This document shows, one piece after another, positions 22,824-31,301 of a stretch of 35,772 bases of DNA (the stretch's first letter is position 1; every line of letters begins with the position of its first letter). The notes beneath the pieces were generated by a model that was not told the origin of the DNA, did no database searches, and worked only from the letters and a program-made list of their open reading frames with translations. The position numbers and the translations under genes were made by a program. The stretch is from Prevotella sp. (GTDB lineage Bacteria; Bacteroidota; Bacteroidia; Bacteroidales; Bacteroidaceae). The DNA is taken from positions 1 to 35,772 of the forward strand of contig JAFPVW010000171.1 of the NCBI GenBank assembly GCA_017395215.1, given 5' to 3'.

Positions 22824-24125
22824 TTACCATTTTGCGGAAAAGAGGCGGGGCATGATGTTCACCGAGAGCCAGGCCCAGCGCAGACTGCCGTCGCCGCTGG
22901 CACGCTTCAGGCGCTCCATCGTTTCCGTACCCGTCATGTAGGAGTAGCCTGCCGACACCCGCACGTCCTTGAACACGGAATAGGCAGCCTCCAGCTCGAC
23001 CTCATGGCCGAGTGTGCGGTTGAGGCCTTCAAGGTGGGTGCCCGTAGCGAGGTAATGGTAGGTTGCCTTGAAACTCAGGCGCTTCAGCGGACTGTAGGTG
23101 CCGCCGATGTAGGCATTCTGCAGACCCGGCGTAAAGCCGTTGACATAGGTGCTGAGATAGAAGAAGTCCATGGCGCCATAGAACTTATGGTGGGAGCCGT
23201 AGACCGGGTTGAAACCCTTGTTCACCTCATGGCGCGGCATGCCCAGGCCGCCCTTGTTCACCACGGCCACATAGTCGTCGCCGCTCAGATAGTCGAAGCC
23301 TGCCCTTGCGCTCCAGTGGTCGTTGGGCGTCCACTCCGCCTTGACGGCCGCCATCCACGCCTGGAGCTTCGCATTGTTTTCATCGTGGCCGGCCTGACGG
23401 TAGTAGGAGCCCTCGAGGGAGAAGTTGCGCGGGGCGTACTTCGCGTAGGCACCCCAGACGAGCTGCCACTCGGTGTGGGCGGCATTTTCCAATACCCCAT
23501 CTTTCTCACCGGCCTGCATGCCGATGTTCATCATGAGCAGCGAGAAGCCCAGCGGCACCTTGGGAACATCGTAGTGGTACCACACGGTGTGCATAGTCTT
23601 GTAGGGTCGGCTGCCGCCTGAATAGTAGGAGCCCGGCGAGCCGAGGGCACGCATATTTTGGTTATAGGCCAGAAGGGCATGCACCTTGTGGCCGTGGCCC
23701 TCATAGCCCAGGCGCAGGGCGTCGTGGGTCATGGAGGCCATCACCCAGTCGTCGGAGCCTACGATACGCTCGTCGTCGTACTTCAGCGCCAGACGGCCCA
23801 GCTGGGCGAACAGCCCGTTCGGGGCCGTCACCTTGCCCCAGGCTTCATAGACGCTGGTGCTGGCAGAGCCTTCGTGCCCCCAGGTGCCCACATGCTGGAT
23901 GCTGGCCTTGGCCTCCAGCCAGTCTCGCCGGTAGCCAAGGCTGAGGCGCTCGCGGTCGAGGATGAATGCCGACCTGTCGGCAGACGCCGGGTCATCAGCG
24001 TCTGACGTCATGCCGCCATTACGAATCTCGCCTCGCGAGAGCAACTGCAAGTCGGCCGTGAAGAGTGTGTCCTGCGCCAGCCCTTGCAGCGGCAGCAGTG
24101 CGAGCAGTGCCAGCAATTGTTTCAT
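22824..24125 (-). CDS. Outer-membrane beta-barrel protein (alginate-export/porin-like)
   Basis: A 433-residue protein with signal peptide MKQLLALLALLPLQGLA (cleavage near QGLA-QD). Alternating amphipathic strands follow, such as LSLGYRRDWLEAKASIQHVG, FAQLGRLALKYDDERIVGSDDW, and the C-terminal WAWLSVNIMPRLFSAKW. The overall look matches alginate-export or porin-like barrels of Bacteroidetes. It overlaps the upstream STAS gene by 4 nt and precedes the NRPS by 23 nt, so it belongs to the same transcript. A role in passing the NRPS product or a signal across the outer membrane is possible, but only by context. Confidence 0.8.
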   Translation of the reverse strand: MKQLLALLALLPLQGLAQDTLFTADLQLLSRGEIRNGGMTSDADDPASADRSAFILDRERLSLGYRRDWLEAKASIQHVGTWGHEGSASTSVYEAWGKVTAPNGLFAQLGRLALKYDDERIVGSDDWVMASMTHDALRLGYEGHGHKVHALLAYNQNMRALGSPGSYYSGGSRPYKTMHTVWYHYDVPKVPLGFSLLMMNIGMQAGEKDGVLENAAHTEWQLVWGAYAKYAPRNFSLEGSYYRQAGHDENNAKLQAWMAAVKAEWTPNDHWSARAGFDYLSGDDYVAVVNKGGLGMPRHEVNKGFNPVYGSHHKFYGAMDFFYLSTYVNGFTPGLQNAYIGGTYSPLKRLSFKATYHYLATGTHLEGLNRTLGHEVELEAAYSVFKDVRVSAGYSYMTGTETMERLKRASGDGSLRWAWLSVNIMPRLFSAKW

Positions 24126-24424
24126 GAGAATTCAAACAGGTTAATAAATCCGGTCAGCTTGAAGACATTCTTGATGTCGTCGTTCATGCCGCTGATGATG
24201 ACGCGACTGCCGCCGCTCTTGGCACCCTTCAAGATACTGATGAGGATGCGCAGTCCGCTCGAGGCGATGTATTCCAGCTGCGTGCAGTCGATGGTCACGT
24301 CCTTGCCGTTGGCCGTAAAGAGGGGCTGCAGCGTCTTCTCAACGTCGGCGGCAGCGGCCGTGTCAAGTTCTCCTTCAAGGGTTACGAGGAACTTGTCCTC
24401 CAGTTCTTCAATCGTTGCGTTCAT
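24122..24424 (-). CDS. STAS domain anti-anti-sigma-type protein (copy B)
   Basis: A 100-residue single STAS domain. The phosphorylatable region is IDCTQLEYIASSGLRILISI (about 46-65), with Ser in ASSGLR as the expected switch residue of SpoIIAA/RsbV proteins. The dephosphorylated form would bind an anti-sigma-type ATPase and release the true target. It lies 27 nt after the PP2C-ATPase fusion, the natural enzyme pair, and overlaps the barrel gene by 4 nt. It is similar to copy A (29056-29364): both have CTQL(E/D)YI(A/S)SSGLRI. Confidence 0.93.
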   Translation of the reverse strand: MNATIEELEDKFLVTLEGELDTAAAADVEKTLQPLFTANGKDVTIDCTQLEYIASSGLRILISILKGAKSGGSRVIISGMNDDIKNVFKLTGFINLFEFS

Positions 24425-24451
24425 AATCTTTTTTGGTTTTTATGTTTATCT

Positions 24452-26659
24452 TTATATTCTTTTCATGAGGGTGAGCGTGTTGCGCCCGTCTATGCGCTCG
24501 TAGTTGATGAAGTCCATCAGCTCGCGCGTCAGCAGTATGCCCAGTCCGCCCACGGGCCGCTCCTCGGCCGAGAGCGTCGTGTCGGCACCGGCAGCCTCGG
24601 TGGGGTTGAAGGCGATGCCCGTGTCGGTGATGACAAACTTGAGGCGGCTGCCGTCGAAGGTGGCGCGCACGGTGACGTCGCCCCGCTGTCCGGCCGGATA
24701 GGCATACTCCATCACGTTGACCACAGCCTCCTCGACCGCCAGTCTGAGTTTCGGGGCAAGGGGCTTGCCAATGCCGAGGCGCGCGGTGACGTCCTTAAAG
24801 AAGGTGCCGAGCCGGGCCACCTCCTTCACGTCGTTGCTGAGCGTGATCTGTTCGTCGAGGGTCAGCACATTCTCCGACGGCGTGAAGCGGACGGCGAGCA
24901 GCGTCAGGTCGTCGCTCTGCTCCGTCTCGCCGGCAAACTGCCCGACCTCGGCGACAACCTTGTCGACAATCTCCTCTGGGGTGGCATCGGCACACTGGCC
25001 CAGCAGCGCTTCGATGTGCCCGAGGCCGAAAAAGTCGCGACTGGCATTGCGGGCCTCTGTCAATCCGTCGGTATAGAGGAAGATGGTCGAGCCGGGCTGC
25101 ATCGTCACCGTCTGCATCTGGAACTTGAAGTCATCGAACAGGCCGATGGGGATGTTGGGCGTGCAGTCGAGCTTCGTGAGCTTGTCGCCAGCCATCAGGT
25201 AGGGCACCTCATGACCGGCATTGCAGTAGTGCAGACGCCCCGTAGGCAGGTCGAGCACGCCGATGAACAGCGTCACGAAGATGTTCGAGGGGTTTTTGCG
25301 GCAGGCCGTCTGGTTCATGTGCTCCATGATGCGGGCGGGGTCGTTCTCGCGCGAGCCGATGTTGAAGAAGAGGGTCTGCGTGACGGCCATGATGAGAGCC
25401 GCCGGGACGCCCTTCCCGCTGACGTCGCCGATGCAAAAGAAGAGCTTGCCGTTGCGGATAAACACGTTGTAGAGGTCGCCGCCCACGGCCTTGGCCGGTA
25501 TCAGCCGGCCTACCACCCCCACCTCGCCGACGTCCTTGAGCGTCGGTTCGGCCTCAGGCAGCAGCGCCTGCTGTATGCCGTTGGCAATGCTGAGCTCGGC
25601 GTCGATGCGCTTCTGTTCCTCCACCTTCTCCTCCAGCAGCCGGTTGGTGTTCTTCACCGTCTTCTCCTGGCGGGCGAAACGCCACACCACATAGAGCAGG
25701 ACGGCAAAGGCGGCGAGCATCAGCACGAGCAACCAGAGGCGCAGGTGCGCCAGCGGAGCGTAGACCTCGTCGTCGTAGCACACCACGGCAATCGTCCAGT
25801 GGGGCGTACCGCGCATTTTGGCGTAGAACACCGTGCCGGCGCGCTCCTTTGAGTCAAAGTTGACCACCGTGCTCCGTCCGCTGTTGCTCTTGTGACGGGC
25901 CACGGTGCTGTCGGTGATGAGGCTGTAGATGTGCTGCTGCATGTCGTTGCTGATGAGCGTCGTGTCGGGGTGGATGACGAGATCGTTGGACTCGGTGAGC
26001 ACGAGGATGAACGACGAGGGGTAGATGTGGCGGTTGTTGATGGTGTCAGAGAGCCACTTCACGTCAACATCGACGCCGGCGAAGCCCGCCTTCCGGCCGG
26101 CACGGTCGCGCATGGGCAGGAAATAGCTGGTGACCAGCGCATGGGCGCCGTCCTTGTCGTAGTAGGGACCTACCCAGCTGCCCCCGTCAGACGAGATGGC
26201 CTTTTCGTAGAAGTCGTACTTCGTGTAGTCGTGGCTCTCGCTGGCTATCTGCGACGTCACCACCTCGCCCGAAGGCAACCGACGGGCATAGACCTCGAAG
26301 AGGCGTCCCTTCTCGGGATAGTAGTAGTAGGGCACGAACCCCACGGCGGCACCCGTCAGATGGGAATTCAGCTTGACGAATCTGTCCATCGTGATGAAGG
26401 CAGAGTCGGGCTGGTCGATGTGAGCCTCCACCTTCCACATACAGTTGTGCAACAGGTCCTGCGCGTCGTTGAGGTTGCTCTTGATGAGTATGGCCTTCAG
26501 GGTCAGCTCGCTCTCGGCGCGCTTCTCCAGCTGGCCCTCCATGTACTGACGCGTCAGCAGGTACTGCACGCCTGAGATGCCCTCAATCAGCAGTGCCGCG
26601 AGGATGACGACGAACAGTCCTCGCCACTTCGGAACCGTTATGTTGAATTTCGGAGTCAT
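24452..26659 (-). CDS. Sensor protein: Cache-like domain, PP2C (SpoIIE) phosphatase and anti-sigma-type ATPase in one chain
   Basis: 735 aa. A membrane helix at about 13-33 is followed by an extracytoplasmic Cache/PAS-like ligand domain (40-300), a second helix (306-328) and a helical linker (329-360). The PP2C/SpoIIE phosphatase spans 380-592, with metal Asp in GGDLYN (394-399), GDVSGKGVPAAL (411-422), LYTDGLTEA (528-536) and SDDLTLLAV (582-590). A GHKL ATPase of RsbW type fills 605-735: N-box EEAVVNVMEYAYP (643-655), DTGIAFNP (679-686), GGLGILL. It can therefore both phosphorylate and dephosphorylate STAS proteins, probably in response to an external signal. It is the second sensor in the operon, 11 nt after the first. 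The ligand is unknown. Confidence 0.92.
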   Translation of the reverse strand: MTPKFNITVPKWRGLFVVILAALLIEGISGVQYLLTRQYMEGQLEKRAESELTLKAILIKSNLNDAQDLLHNCMWKVEAHIDQPDSAFITMDRFVKLNSHLTGAAVGFVPYYYYPEKGRLFEVYARRLPSGEVVTSQIASESHDYTKYDFYEKAISSDGGSWVGPYYDKDGAHALVTSYFLPMRDRAGRKAGFAGVDVDVKWLSDTINNRHIYPSSFILVLTESNDLVIHPDTTLISNDMQQHIYSLITDSTVARHKSNSGRSTVVNFDSKERAGTVFYAKMRGTPHWTIAVVCYDDEVYAPLAHLRLWLLVLMLAAFAVLLYVVWRFARQEKTVKNTNRLLEEKVEEQKRIDAELSIANGIQQALLPEAEPTLKDVGEVGVVGRLIPAKAVGGDLYNVFIRNGKLFFCIGDVSGKGVPAALIMAVTQTLFFNIGSRENDPARIMEHMNQTACRKNPSNIFVTLFIGVLDLPTGRLHYCNAGHEVPYLMAGDKLTKLDCTPNIPIGLFDDFKFQMQTVTMQPGSTIFLYTDGLTEARNASRDFFGLGHIEALLGQCADATPEEIVDKVVAEVGQFAGETEQSDDLTLLAVRFTPSENVLTLDEQITLSNDVKEVARLGTFFKDVTARLGIGKPLAPKLRLAVEEAVVNVMEYAYPAGQRGDVTVRATFDGSRLKFVITDTGIAFNPTEAAGADTTLSAEERPVGGLGILLTRELMDFINYERIDGRNTLTLMKRI

Positions 26660-26670
26660 GGCTGTCGGTC

Positions 26671-28449
26671 TTAATGTGTTGGTCTGTAACTGATGGCCAG
26701 CAGCGTCAGGTCATCGCTCTGCTCGGTGTGGCCGGCGTATTGCTTCACCTCGCTGACGATGGTGTCGACCATCGTCTTGGGGGGCATGTTGTTCAGGCGG
26801 GCTATCAGCTGCATGGCGCGCTGGCGCCCGAACAGCTTGTGCTGGGCGTTGAGGGCCTCGGTCAGTCCGTCGGTGTAGAGACAGATGGTGTCGCCCGCCT
26901 CAATCGTCGTCTGCTGCATCTCGTACTCGAAGTCGTCGAGCACGCCGATAGCCATGTTGGGCATGGCGTCGAGCGGCTTTCCGGCGAGCAGCGGCCGCTC
27001 GTGCCCGGCATTGCAGTAGCTGAGTTGCCCCGTCTTGATGTCGAGCACGCCGATGAACAGCGTGACGAAGATTTCCGTCGGGTTGTTACGGCAGGCCGTG
27101 ACGTTCAGGCGCTCCATGATGCGGGCGGGGTTGCTCTCCTGCGAGGCGACATTATGGAACAGGGTCTGGATGACGGCCATGATGAGTGCCGCCGGGACGC
27201 CCTTGCCGCTGACGTCGCCGATACAGAAGAACAGCTTGTCGTCGCGCATGAAGACATTGTACAGGTCGCCGCCCACCTCGCGGGCGGGAATCAGGCGCCC
27301 CTCGACCTCGACCTCGCCGACGCCCCTGAGCGACGGTTCGTCGAGGGGCAGCAGGGCCTGCTGTATGCCGTTGGCAATCTGCAGCTCGCGCTCGGTGCGC
27401 TGCTGCTGCATCAGGGATTCCTGTAATTTCCGGCCGTTGCGGGCAAAGAGCGTGATGATCAGCCCCAGCACCAGCAGACCGACCAGCGTCGCCCAGAAGA
27501 TGTTACGCTGCATCGTTTCCAGGGCGCCGTAGGCCTCGTTGTCGTGTACGACGGTCACCATCATCCACTTCGGCTGGTGTTTCTTCCGGGCAAAGTACAC
27601 ATGGGCCGGCTGGCCGTTCTGCTCGTCGTAGAACTTGAAGCTGTGTACGTGGCCGCCCGACTCCTCCTCTTTCTCTACCGCCGGGTCGTTGATCATGGCG
27701 GCTATCTTCTTGGCCTGAGCCTTGGAGCAGATGCTGTCGGCAGGCGCCGACACCACGACGCCCTCTTCCGTCAGCACAAGGGTGTAGCTCGACGGGTGGA
27801 GCCGTATCCCGGTCAGCGTATTGCTGATCCAGCCCGTCGTGACGTCGATGCCGAGCACGGCCACCGTCTCGCCGCTGGCGTCGCGCAGGGGCAGCGAGTA
27901 GGTCACCACCTCGCTGGCGCCACCTATCTCGTCCATGTAGGGCAGACTCCATTTCAGGGTGTCGCCGTTGATGGCCTGCTTATAGAACTCCATCTGCAAA
28001 TAGTCGTGAGAGGCCGACCCTATCTGGTCGACGACGACGGAGTCGCCCTGCCAGTGACCGTAAGGCTCAAACCAGCGGCCCTTGTCAGGATAGTAGTTTT
28101 CGCGGAAGGCCACGGCGGCTCCCTGCAGCTTGAGATTGCCATGCTTCACCAGGTCGCCGACCATCCGCGCCATATATTCCGGGTTGTCCAGGCGCTGCTG
28201 GGCGTGCCATATCTGGTTGGTGGCCTGGCCCACGATGGCATTCAGATTGCCGTCCAGACGCATGGCCGACGAGCGCAGCATGATGAGCACCTGCTTCTCG
28301 AGGTTGCTCTCCAGCACGTTACGTGTGTAGTAGTACTGTAGGGCGGCAATGGCCTCGAGCAGCACGGCAGCCAGGATGACAAAAGCCAACCCTGTACGTC
28401 TACCGTTCTTGGTAAACTGTCGTCTGACGTCTTGTTGCTCTTCTTGCAT
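26671..28449 (-). CDS. Sensor PP2C (SpoIIE-type) phosphatase with Cache-like domain
   Basis: 592 aa built like its neighbour but without the C-terminal ATPase. A membrane helix lies at about 15-37 (TGLAFVILAAVLLEAIAALQY), then an extracytoplasmic Cache-like region (45-310, YYPDKGRWFEPYGHW, YKQAINGDTLKWS), a second helix at about 315-340, a linker, and the PP2C domain from about 380. Phosphatase motifs: GGDLYNVF, GDVSGKGVPAAL, LYTDGLTEA, SDDLTLLAISY. It should dephosphorylate a STAS protein when its ligand domain is engaged. The strong similarity to the next gene points to tandem duplication followed by fusion or loss of the ATPase. It is 21 nt after the AraC-type gene. Confidence 0.92.
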   Translation of the reverse strand: MQEEQQDVRRQFTKNGRRTGLAFVILAAVLLEAIAALQYYYTRNVLESNLEKQVLIMLRSSAMRLDGNLNAIVGQATNQIWHAQQRLDNPEYMARMVGDLVKHGNLKLQGAAVAFRENYYPDKGRWFEPYGHWQGDSVVVDQIGSASHDYLQMEFYKQAINGDTLKWSLPYMDEIGGASEVVTYSLPLRDASGETVAVLGIDVTTGWISNTLTGIRLHPSSYTLVLTEEGVVVSAPADSICSKAQAKKIAAMINDPAVEKEEESGGHVHSFKFYDEQNGQPAHVYFARKKHQPKWMMVTVVHDNEAYGALETMQRNIFWATLVGLLVLGLIITLFARNGRKLQESLMQQQRTERELQIANGIQQALLPLDEPSLRGVGEVEVEGRLIPAREVGGDLYNVFMRDDKLFFCIGDVSGKGVPAALIMAVIQTLFHNVASQESNPARIMERLNVTACRNNPTEIFVTLFIGVLDIKTGQLSYCNAGHERPLLAGKPLDAMPNMAIGVLDDFEYEMQQTTIEAGDTICLYTDGLTEALNAQHKLFGRQRAMQLIARLNNMPPKTMVDTIVSEVKQYAGHTEQSDDLTLLAISYRPTH

Positions 28450-28470
28450 AAGTCTGAATAGTCTGTGTCA

Positions 28471-29031
28471 CTACAAATCGCGCGTCAGCATGAGGCGGTA
28501 GTCCACCGGGGTCATGCCGATGGCATCCTGGATGCGCCGCTGCAGCGTGCGGACGTTCGAGAAGCCGGCCTCCTCGGCCACCACGGCAATCGTATAGTTG
28601 GGCTGCTCGCGGAGCAGGCGCAGCGCTTCGAGCACGCGGAGGTTGTCGATGTAGGCCTCGGGCGTGCGGTGTATGGTCTGGTGGCGGAAGAGCAGGTTCA
28701 GGCGGTTCTGGCTGACGCCCAGCAGCTCGGCCAGGTCGCGGGTCTCGAAGTCGGGGCGCAGGTGGGGCCGGTCCTTCTCCAGGCGCATCTCGATGAGCGC
28801 CATCAGCTGTCCGTCGTCGCGCAGGTCGGCATTGCGCTGCCGCTCAATGTTGCCGTTCATGATCTCGCGCGCCGCCTGTGTACGCCGGCGCAGCTCGACG
28901 TCGAACTCCAGCCGCTCTGACAGGTCGAGGTTGCGGCTCACCAGCCTCACCAACTCGTCCTTCAGCTGCTCCACCTCTGCCTTCAGCGAGGCGTTCTCCT
29001 CCTTTAGTCGTCTGACTTCCGCTTCGTCCAT
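28471..29031 (-). CDS. Coiled-coil AraC-type transcriptional regulator
   Basis: 186 aa. The N-terminal heptad-rich coiled coil (about 1-50, MDEAEVRRLKEENASLKAEV) and a short linker lead to an AraC-type double helix-turn-helix at about 95-183. Signs are LAELLGVSQNRLNLLFRHQ (first HTH) and TIAVVAEEAGFSNVRTLQRR (second HTH), ending in GMTPVDYR. It has no ligand-binding AraC N-domain or receiver domain. It sits inside the partner-switching block, between STAS and phosphatase genes, so it may be the output that the switch holds or frees through the coiled coil. That link is inference. Confidence 0.88.
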   Translation of the reverse strand: MDEAEVRRLKEENASLKAEVEQLKDELVRLVSRNLDLSERLEFDVELRRRTQAAREIMNGNIERQRNADLRDDGQLMALIEMRLEKDRPHLRPDFETRDLAELLGVSQNRLNLLFRHQTIHRTPEAYIDNLRVLEALRLLREQPNYTIAVVAEEAGFSNVRTLQRRIQDAIGMTPVDYRLMLTRDL

Positions 29032-29055
29032 TCTTTTCTCTGCTTTTTTACGTAT

Positions 29056-29364
29056 TTACTTTTCCAACACGAACAGCGGCATAAACCCGCTCAGCTCGAA
29101 GACCTCCTTCAGGTCGTCCTTCAGGCCCTTCAGCACGGCCTTGCGACCGTTGCTGCGGGTGTGCTTGTAGATTCTGAGCATGATGCGCAGTCCGCTACTT
29201 GAGATATAGTCAAGCTGCGTACAGTCAACGACGACGTCGCAATCGGTACGTTCAAATACCGGTTCCAAGTCGCGCTCGGCCCGCATGCTGGCCACATTGT
29301 CGAAATCGCCGCTGAGGGCGACTATGAGCCTTCCTTCTTGTTCGTTAATCGTAACCTTCAACAT
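29056..29364 (-). CDS. STAS domain anti-anti-sigma-type protein (copy A)
   Basis: A 102-residue single STAS domain with the switch region CTQLDYISSSGLRIMLRIY (about 48-66); the Ser before Gly-Leu-Arg is the expected phosphorylation site. It is similar in length and motif to the STAS at 24122-24424. Between the ATPase gene (68 nt upstream, with heptamer repeats) and the AraC-type gene (24 nt downstream) it completes a classic ATPase-STAS-phosphatase set. Confidence 0.93.
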   Translation of the reverse strand: MLKVTINEQEGRLIVALSGDFDNVASMRAERDLEPVFERTDCDVVVDCTQLDYISSSGLRIMLRIYKHTRSNGRKAVLKGLKDDLKEVFELSGFMPLFVLEK

Positions 29365-29393
29365 GATATCTTGTTTTAACCTTTAATTCATTT

Positions 29394-29439
29394 CTCTCAC
29401 CTCTCACCTCTCACCTCTAAGCCTCTAAGCCTCTAAGCC
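29394..29439 (+). repeat. Heptamer/octamer tandem repeats between ATPase and STAS genes
   Basis: CTCTCAC x3 (29394-29414) is followed by CTCTAAG-type units of 7-8 bp up to 29439. The ATPase stop codon and last Ala codon lie in the last unit. The CTCTCAC unit is the same as in the NRPS, in opposite orientation. Confidence 0.85.
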
Positions 29440-29828
29440 ATTTTCTCTATCCTGAGGACGTTGTGCCCGTCGAGGCGCTGATAGCTCAGCCTGTCGGTCA
29501 TCTGGTGCAGCAGGATGATGCCCAGCCCGCCGGGAGGCCGCTCGTCGGCCGGCACCGTCAGGTCGGTCGGCGAATCCTGCGTCGGGTCGAAGGGCTGACC
29601 GTCGTCGTCGATGGTCAGCACCAGCCGCCCGGCATCCGTCGCCGCCCGCAGGGTAATGACAGTGGCCTGTCCGTAGTTGATGACATTGGCCACGGCCTCC
29701 TCGACGGCCAGCCGGAGGCGTTTTGCCTCCCTGCCGACAATCCCTGCCTTCTCAGCCGTCTGGGCCACAAAAGGCTGCAGGCGCTCGATGTCGTCCATCG
29801 TGGGTTTCAGTTCCAAGAGGTTCTGCAT
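29433..29828 (-). CDS. Anti-sigma-type ATPase (RsbW/SpoIIAB-like GHKL)
   Basis: This is 131 aa from the ATG at 29828 (MQNLLELKPTMDDIERLQ), which fits the promoter at 29852-29882. Longer frames would begin upstream of it. The ATPase motifs are N-box RLAVEEAVANVINYG, G1 DDDGQPFDP and G2 RPPGGLGIILLHQ. These kinases phosphorylate STAS partners and hold sigma factors or other targets. It is the first gene of the signalling-NRPS run. No sigma factor gene is near, so the target is unknown. Confidence 0.9.
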   Translation of the reverse strand: MQNLLELKPTMDDIERLQPFVAQTAEKAGIVGREAKRLRLAVEEAVANVINYGQATVITLRAATDAGRLVLTIDDDGQPFDPTQDSPTDLTVPADERPPGGLGIILLHQMTDRLSYQRLDGHNVLRIEKMA

Positions 29829-29851
29829 ACTGTCAATGCTGTTATTGGGTA

Positions 29852-29882
29852 CAAAGTTACGAATAATTAACGAAAGTTCCAA
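29852..29882 (-). promoter_or_regulatory. Promoter of the signalling-NRPS operon
   Basis: The minus strand has -7 box TAACTTTG (29852-29859) and TTG (29880-29882) 20 nt apart, in the 78-nt gap after the C11 peptidase gene. It would give a leader of about 20 nt. Gaps downstream are at most 68 nt for 18.5 kb. Confidence 0.6.
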
Positions 29883-29906
29883 AACTTCTTCTCTTTTTTT
29901 ACACAT

Positions 29907-31181
29907 TTACCAGCCGACGGCCGTGTGCCACTGCAATTGGTGGATGTCCTGGTTGTACTTGGCGTAGTATTTGCCATACTGTCCGGTGGGGTCCTGGGGC
30001 ACGAACATGCTCACGCCGTGGTACTTCTCGGGGGTCATTTCGAAGTCGCTGTAGACGTAGCGCCAGGTCATCATCGTTCTCCACCGCGTGGCGAAGCGCT
30101 TCTCGACGACGGCACTGTCGAGGGCCTGCCGCCACTGCCGGTATTCGGCCTCGGGCAACTGCGAGCGAAGGAAGTCGCCGGCGTCGTAGAAGATGTTGTA
30201 CTCCTGGCGGTGCGAGATGTTCTTGTTGCTGTAGTTGTAGTGGATGAGGCCTTTCGTGTCAGCATAGCCGTTGCCGATCTTGGCCTGCACGGCGTCGAGG
30301 GCGGCGCGGGTGGCACTGGCCAGACGCTCCATCTCGCTCGTCTTGACCACTGAGAGGGGCAGACAGCCTTCCTCGGCGGCATGATACTTGTCGATGATCG
30401 AGGTGCTGAACGTGGTCTTCTCGAACAGGGCCGGCACGACCTCGTTGTAGGGTGCGCCACCAGCGGGTATCTCGGCCGGCGAACCGATGATGTAGTCGGC
30501 CGAGCGGCGCAGCTCGTACATCGTCTCTAAGCACATGAAGTTGCAGCAGTCGGCAAAGATGAACGTCAGGTGGGGGCCCTGCTCCAGCACGCGGGCCAGC
30601 GTGGGCACGTTCATCCACTTGGCACTGCCATAGATGTAGTTGCCTGAGTCGTGGCCGAAGCCGCGCGAGACGGGACGGTTGGGCTCTTCCTCGATGAGCC
30701 AGCCCGAGGAGTGGCCGCCCAGCACGAGGCCGTACTCACGGGCGGGATAGTGGTCGTAGGCGTAGCGCATCACCGGTTCCATCATGGCGGGGTCGCAGGC
30801 GTAGTTGCCGTTGACGCGGATGCCCAGGTCGTCGACCGACACGGAGTCCTTCACCTCGCCGTTCTCGATACGTGCCAGCCAGGGCGTGCGGCCCGACTGC
30901 ATGGTGCGCACGAAGAGCAGCAGCGTGCCGCCGGCCATGTGCTTCGAGCCCTCCTTGATCTGGCTGACGTTCTTCTCAAGGTCGCCCGAGAGGTTGTTGT
31001 GGCCGGCCAGATAGACCAGCACGGTGCGGTCGGACTGGCTCTTCATGGCCCGCTTGGCATTATGCGTGCTCTGCATGTCGTCCAGGGCGTCGTCGTCGGA
31101 TGAACAAGCTGTAAAGGTTGTCATTGCTGCGGTAAGGATGCTCATGAGCACCAGCTTCACCAGGTTCTTCTTTGTCGTCAT
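29907..31181 (-). CDS. Clostripain-type cysteine peptidase (family C11), lipoprotein
   Basis: 424 aa with a lipoprotein signal (MTTKKNLVKLVLMSILTAAM; lipobox TTFTAC with Cys26). The C11 catalytic His is in VLGGHSSGW (about residues 156-164), and Cys is in FADCCNFMCLETMYEL (about 210-225). C11 enzymes cleave after basic residues and often self-process. This one is probably attached to the outer membrane or periplasmic side. The gene has its own promoter with the GCGACA-box array shared with the next gene. It lies directly upstream of the signalling-NRPS run in the same direction. Confidence 0.9.
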   Translation of the reverse strand: MTTKKNLVKLVLMSILTAAMTTFTACSSDDDALDDMQSTHNAKRAMKSQSDRTVLVYLAGHNNLSGDLEKNVSQIKEGSKHMAGGTLLLFVRTMQSGRTPWLARIENGEVKDSVSVDDLGIRVNGNYACDPAMMEPVMRYAYDHYPAREYGLVLGGHSSGWLIEEEPNRPVSRGFGHDSGNYIYGSAKWMNVPTLARVLEQGPHLTFIFADCCNFMCLETMYELRRSADYIIGSPAEIPAGGAPYNEVVPALFEKTTFSTSIIDKYHAAEEGCLPLSVVKTSEMERLASATRAALDAVQAKIGNGYADTKGLIHYNYSNKNISHRQEYNIFYDAGDFLRSQLPEAEYRQWRQALDSAVVEKRFATRWRTMMTWRYVYSDFEMTPEKYHGVSMFVPQDPTGQYGKYYAKYNQDIHQLQWHTAVGW

Positions 31182-31249
31182 AACTGTTTTCTGTTTTTTA
31201 TTGTTTTACTTTTCACTTTTCACTATTCACTTTTCCCTTTTCTATGGTG

Positions 31250-31280
31250 CAAAGTTACTACAGTTTCGGCCTCGCGCCAA
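31250..31280 (-). promoter_or_regulatory. Promoter of the C11 peptidase gene
   Basis: The minus strand has TAACTTTG (31250-31257) and TTG (31278-31280), 20 nt apart. The start site would be about 31245, with a 63-nt leader. Confidence 0.65.
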
Positions 31281-31301
31281 CTTTCAGCGCGCTTTTCGCC
31301 A

